Origin: SURF-25 sp040754255
GTDB lineage: Bacteria; Omnitrophota; Gorgyraeia; Gygaellales; Profunditerraquicolaceae
Length of the DNA: 7,479 nucleotides
Assembly: GCA_040754255.1 (NCBI GenBank)
Contig: JBFMDA010000053.1
Span: 1 to 7,479, forward strand
Direction: 5' to 3'
Shown: positions 6,218-7,479 of the stretch, one piece after another
Layout: every line of letters begins with the position of its first letter
Numbering within the stretch: the stretch's first letter is position 1
Made by a program: the position numbers and the translations under genes
The notes under the pieces: generated by a model
Seen by the model: the letters and a program-made list of their open reading frames with translations, nothing else
Told to the model about the DNA's origin: nothing
The model's database searches: none

Positions 6218-6442
6218 TCAACTCTTTTCTAAAACTACTTTTACCTGTTTCCTGCCATTTAGATTGCTATCCACCTTCTGCTTAATCCACTGGTCAATAT
6301 AGCGTTTGTGGAATCTCCAATCCGCACCGATTTTGAAAGCCGGTATTTTTCCTTCGCGTGCATACTTATGCACCGTAAGGGGATGGAGATGAAGATAGGT
6401 AGCAACTTCTTTGGCTGTTAAAATCTCTTTTTCTTGTACCAT
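6218..6442 (-). CDS. Excisionase/MerR-type helix-turn-helix DNA-binding protein
   Basis: 74 aa when started at ATG 6442; an in-frame ATG at 6487 would add 15 residues. The 6442 start is preferred because a strong Shine-Dalgarno sequence (GAGGTG) lies 5 nt before it and would be read as coding in the longer version, and because 6487 lies inside the promoter, upstream of the expected transcription start. Residues 8-53 form an HTH_17 (excisionase family) domain: LTAKEVATYLHLHPLTVHKYA, then GKIPAFKIGADWRFHKRYIDQWI, with the wing at KIGADWRF. The tail is short and basic. Such proteins bind DNA as small regulators or recombination directionality factors. No integrase or att site is visible, so a regulator of the downstream reductase, perhaps also of its own promoter, is more likely. 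The 10-bp gap to the reductase gene implies one transcript. Target and ligand are unknown. Confidence 0.85.
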   Translation of the reverse strand: MVQEKEILTAKEVATYLHLHPLTVHKYAREGKIPAFKIGADWRFHKRYIDQWIKQKVDSNLNGRKQVKVVLEKS

Positions 6443-6447
6443 ATTCC

Positions 6448-6453
6448 CACCTC
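6448..6453 (-). promoter_or_regulatory. Ribosome-binding site that fixes the HTH gene start
   Basis: Minus-strand GAGGTG, within AGAGGTGG, lies 5 nt before ATG 6442. It is the strongest translation signal in this spacer and decides in favour of the shorter 74-aa protein. Confidence 0.75.
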
Positions 6454-6469
6454 TTTTCGCATATTTTAG

Positions 6470-6497
6470 ATAGTTATATATATACAAAGGAAACTAT
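6470..6497. promoter_or_regulatory. Inverted repeat over the -10 box, possible operator
   Basis: ATAGTT (6470-6475) and AACTAT (6492-6497) are exact inverted complements separated by 16 bp and span the -10 box and most of the promoter spacer. The position suits a repressor site or a MerR-type site between the boxes. The half-sites are short and AT-rich, so chance occurrence is possible. Confidence 0.3.
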
Positions 6498-6507
6498 AGC
6501 TTGTCAA
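6479..6507 (-). promoter_or_regulatory. Sigma70-type promoter of the HTH-reductase transcript
   Basis: Minus-strand perfect -35 TTGACA (6502-6507), 17-bp spacer, and -10 TATATA (6479-6484). Initiation is expected near 6471-6473, leaving a leader of about 30 nt before ATG 6442 that contains the GAGGTG ribosome site. This is the best promoter in the window and could also drive the fabG operon by read-through. Confidence 0.75.
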
Positions 6508-6512
6508 GGGAA

Positions 6513-6532
6513 ATGTTTCGTAGCGTAAACAT
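6513..6532. promoter_or_regulatory. 20-bp palindrome just upstream of the -35 box
   Basis: ATGTTT (6513-6518) and AAACAT (6527-6532) are exact inverted complements around an 8-bp centre. It lies 5 bp upstream of the -35 box, where activator sites usually sit. Candidate operator only. Confidence 0.3.
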
Positions 6533-6557
6533 CGGTAGGAGAAATGGAGAATGGGTT

Positions 6558-6643
6558 CAGCGTTATGCGTGATGCGTTCCGCGTTGAGCGCCGTACTCCG
6601 TACACCGTACTCCGTACGCATAACGCTGTACGCCGAGCGCACA
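6558..6643. repeat. Degenerate heptamer tandem repeat (family A, copy 2)
   Basis: From 6560 to 6643 the sequence divides into twelve 7-bp units, mostly beginning GCG, ACG or AC; the clearest run is CCGTACT, CCGTACA, CCGTACT, CCGTACG at 6591-6618. A perfect 13-bp inverted repeat (6558-6570 and 6616-6628) frames its centre. Its reverse complement matches copy 1. The 7-bp rhythm continues weakly to about 6692 (ACTCAAT recurs 14 bp apart at 6666 and 6680). It lies downstream of coaX and upstream of the HTH promoter. No coding potential is seen. Confidence 0.8.
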
Positions 6644-6694
6644 ACACCTTACATACTTACTCTGAACTCAATATTTTATACTCAATACTATAAA

Positions 6695-6718
6695 AGGTTG
6701 AGGCTGAGGTCGAGGCTG
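6695..6718. repeat. Hexamer tandem repeat (family B, copy 2, inverted)
   Basis: Four 6-bp units AGGTTG, AGGCTG, AGGTCG, AGGCTG on the plus strand, the reverse complement of the YRACCT-type units at 5195 and 7462. It starts 9 bp after the coaX stop. No intrinsic terminator for coaX is recognisable here. Confidence 0.7.
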
Positions 6719-6727
6719 GTATTATAG

Positions 6728-7459
6728 CTAAATTTTACTATATATGAGCGAAAGGCCTTTGAGGGTCAAATCAGGGTCAATATGAGTAAAAATCTTGCAA
6801 TAACGGCTTAAGAAATGTATACTCCCCCCTGTTCCAACAACTATTGCGGAAGCGCCAAACTTAGCTTTCAGCTTATTAACCATTCCCTCCACTAACACGC
6901 TTAAACCAAATACAACCCCGCTTAAAATGCTGCTTTTTGTATCTGTGCCTATGAGGTTATTCGGTTTAGATAATTGCACGTAGGGCAATAACGCTGTATC
7001 TTTATAAAGCGCATCTAAAGACATCTTAAGGCCGGGCACTATCATTCCGCCTAAGTAGGCTTTTTTGCCGGAAATAACATCAAGCGTAATCGCAGTTCCC
7101 GCATCAACCACCAATGCAGGATAGCCATATAGCTTGGATGCGGCATATGCGGTTACTAACCTGTCCTGCCCGACTTGCTTAGGAAAACGGTATTTATTTT
7201 TAATGGGGACTATGATATCTTGACCTACAAAGATCGGCTTTTTACCGGTATGCGCCCTTAGGTCCATCCTGACGATACGGTTCATATCTGGGACAACGCT
7301 ACAGGTAATCGCAGCAGTAACGGACAACTTACCCAGATTGCGCTCTAGGCGCTTCAGGCTGTATTGCCCGGTTGCGATATCGAATTTTTTAACGAGCCTA
7401 TTTTTCGCAAATATCCCGAAACTTATTTTCGTATTTCCGATATCAACTGTTAGTAACAT
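6728..7459 (-). CDS. coaX: Type III pantothenate kinase
   Basis: 243 aa, close to the usual 250-260. It phosphorylates pantothenate to 4'-phosphopantothenate, the first step of CoA synthesis, in the cytosol. ASKHA-fold motifs are in order: DIGNT at 6-10 (phosphate binding), GQDR at 97-100 with catalytic D99, DAGTAI at 119-124, GGMIVPG at 137-143, GTGG at 209-212, and DLTLKGL at 230-236. The start at 7459 places DxGNT at the normal distance from the N-terminus and is preceded by GAGGT 4 nt upstream, which is part of the hexamer repeat. Type III kinases are the ATP-dependent, CoA-insensitive form. In many bacteria coaX follows birA; that region is outside the window. It is separated from the HTH gene by a 285-bp repeat-rich spacer and its own promoter, so it is probably a separate unit. 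Confidence 0.95.
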   Translation of the reverse strand: MLLTVDIGNTKISFGIFAKNRLVKKFDIATGQYSLKRLERNLGKLSVTAAITCSVVPDMNRIVRMDLRAHTGKKPIFVGQDIIVPIKNKYRFPKQVGQDRLVTAYAASKLYGYPALVVDAGTAITLDVISGKKAYLGGMIVPGLKMSLDALYKDTALLPYVQLSKPNNLIGTDTKSSILSGVVFGLSVLVEGMVNKLKAKFGASAIVVGTGGSIHFLSRYCKIFTHIDPDLTLKGLSLIYSKI

Positions 7460-7461
7460 GG

Positions 7462-7479
7462 CTACCTCAACCTTAACCT
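7462..7479. repeat. Hexamer tandem repeat (family B, copy 3, cut by window edge)
   Basis: Units CTACCT, CAACCT, TAACCT on the plus strand, running into the right edge. On the minus strand this reads as GGTTGAGGT, and its GAGGT (7464-7468) is the ribosome-binding site of coaX, 4 nt before the ATG. The shared GCTACCT edge is also found at 5194-5200. Confidence 0.7.

Noticed and set aside
6218..6442. Phage or integrative-element excisionase
   Set aside because: The fold fits, but no integrase, att-like direct repeats or tRNA is in the window; the operon with a lipid reductase favours a regulator.
6218..6487. 89-aa version of the HTH protein starting at 6487
   Set aside because: The longer start lies within the promoter upstream of the expected transcription start, and its extra residues encode the Shine-Dalgarno sequence of the 6442 start.

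Overview
The window is densely packed and every supported gene lies on the minus strand, so transcription runs from right to left. It looks like a bacterial chromosome of moderate GC content. I count about 50-60 % GC in parts of the lipid operon and about 22 % inside the last gene. Compact genes separated by repeat-filled spacers suggest an environmental, poorly cultured lineage. A PVC-type bacterium such as Omnitrophota is only a low-confidence guess, because no taxonomic marker is present.

Layout in transcription order: (1) coaX, type III pantothenate kinase, at 7459-6728. (2) A 285-bp spacer holding a hexamer repeat, a long degenerate heptamer repeat and a good sigma70-type promoter. (3) A small excisionase/MerR-like DNA-binding protein (start best placed at 6442), then 10 bp later a 323-aa protein that resembles cyanobacterial long-chain acyl-ACP reductase and keeps its nucleophilic cysteine. 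(4) A 225-bp spacer with a second, inverted copy of the heptamer repeat, another hexamer repeat and a possible promoter. (5) A tightly coupled six-gene operon: FabG-like ketoreductase, a ketosynthase-like protein that has lost its catalytic Cys/His/His, ACP, FabZ-like dehydratase, an intact FabF-like ketosynthase, and a CrtI-type FAD oxidoreductase cut by the left edge.

The genes together: the operon encodes a complete elongation cycle (condense, reduce, dehydrate) on its own ACP, with a paired active and inactive ketosynthase. There is no enoyl reductase, malonyltransferase, KAS III or thioesterase in view. That set matches the KS/chain-length-factor systems that make polyenes (aryl polyene and highly reducing type II PKS pathways), not housekeeping fatty-acid synthesis. 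The CrtI-like oxidoreductase is a plausible tailoring enzyme. The acyl-ACP-reductase-like protein upstream is a plausible reductive release step giving an aldehyde. CoaX catalyses the first step of CoA synthesis, and CoA supplies the ACP phosphopantetheine arm, but it is a housekeeping gene and its nearness may be chance. The product is unknown. A KS/CLF polyene-type pathway combined with an AAR-like reductase and a CrtI-like oxidase is the most noteworthy content.

Second theme: the spacers carry two repeat families, a 7-bp-period family (5011-5098 and 6558-6643, mutually inverted) and a 6-bp-period family (5195-5220, 6695-6718, 7462-7479). The latter seems to supply the ribosome-binding site of coaX and perhaps a -35 box upstream of fabG.
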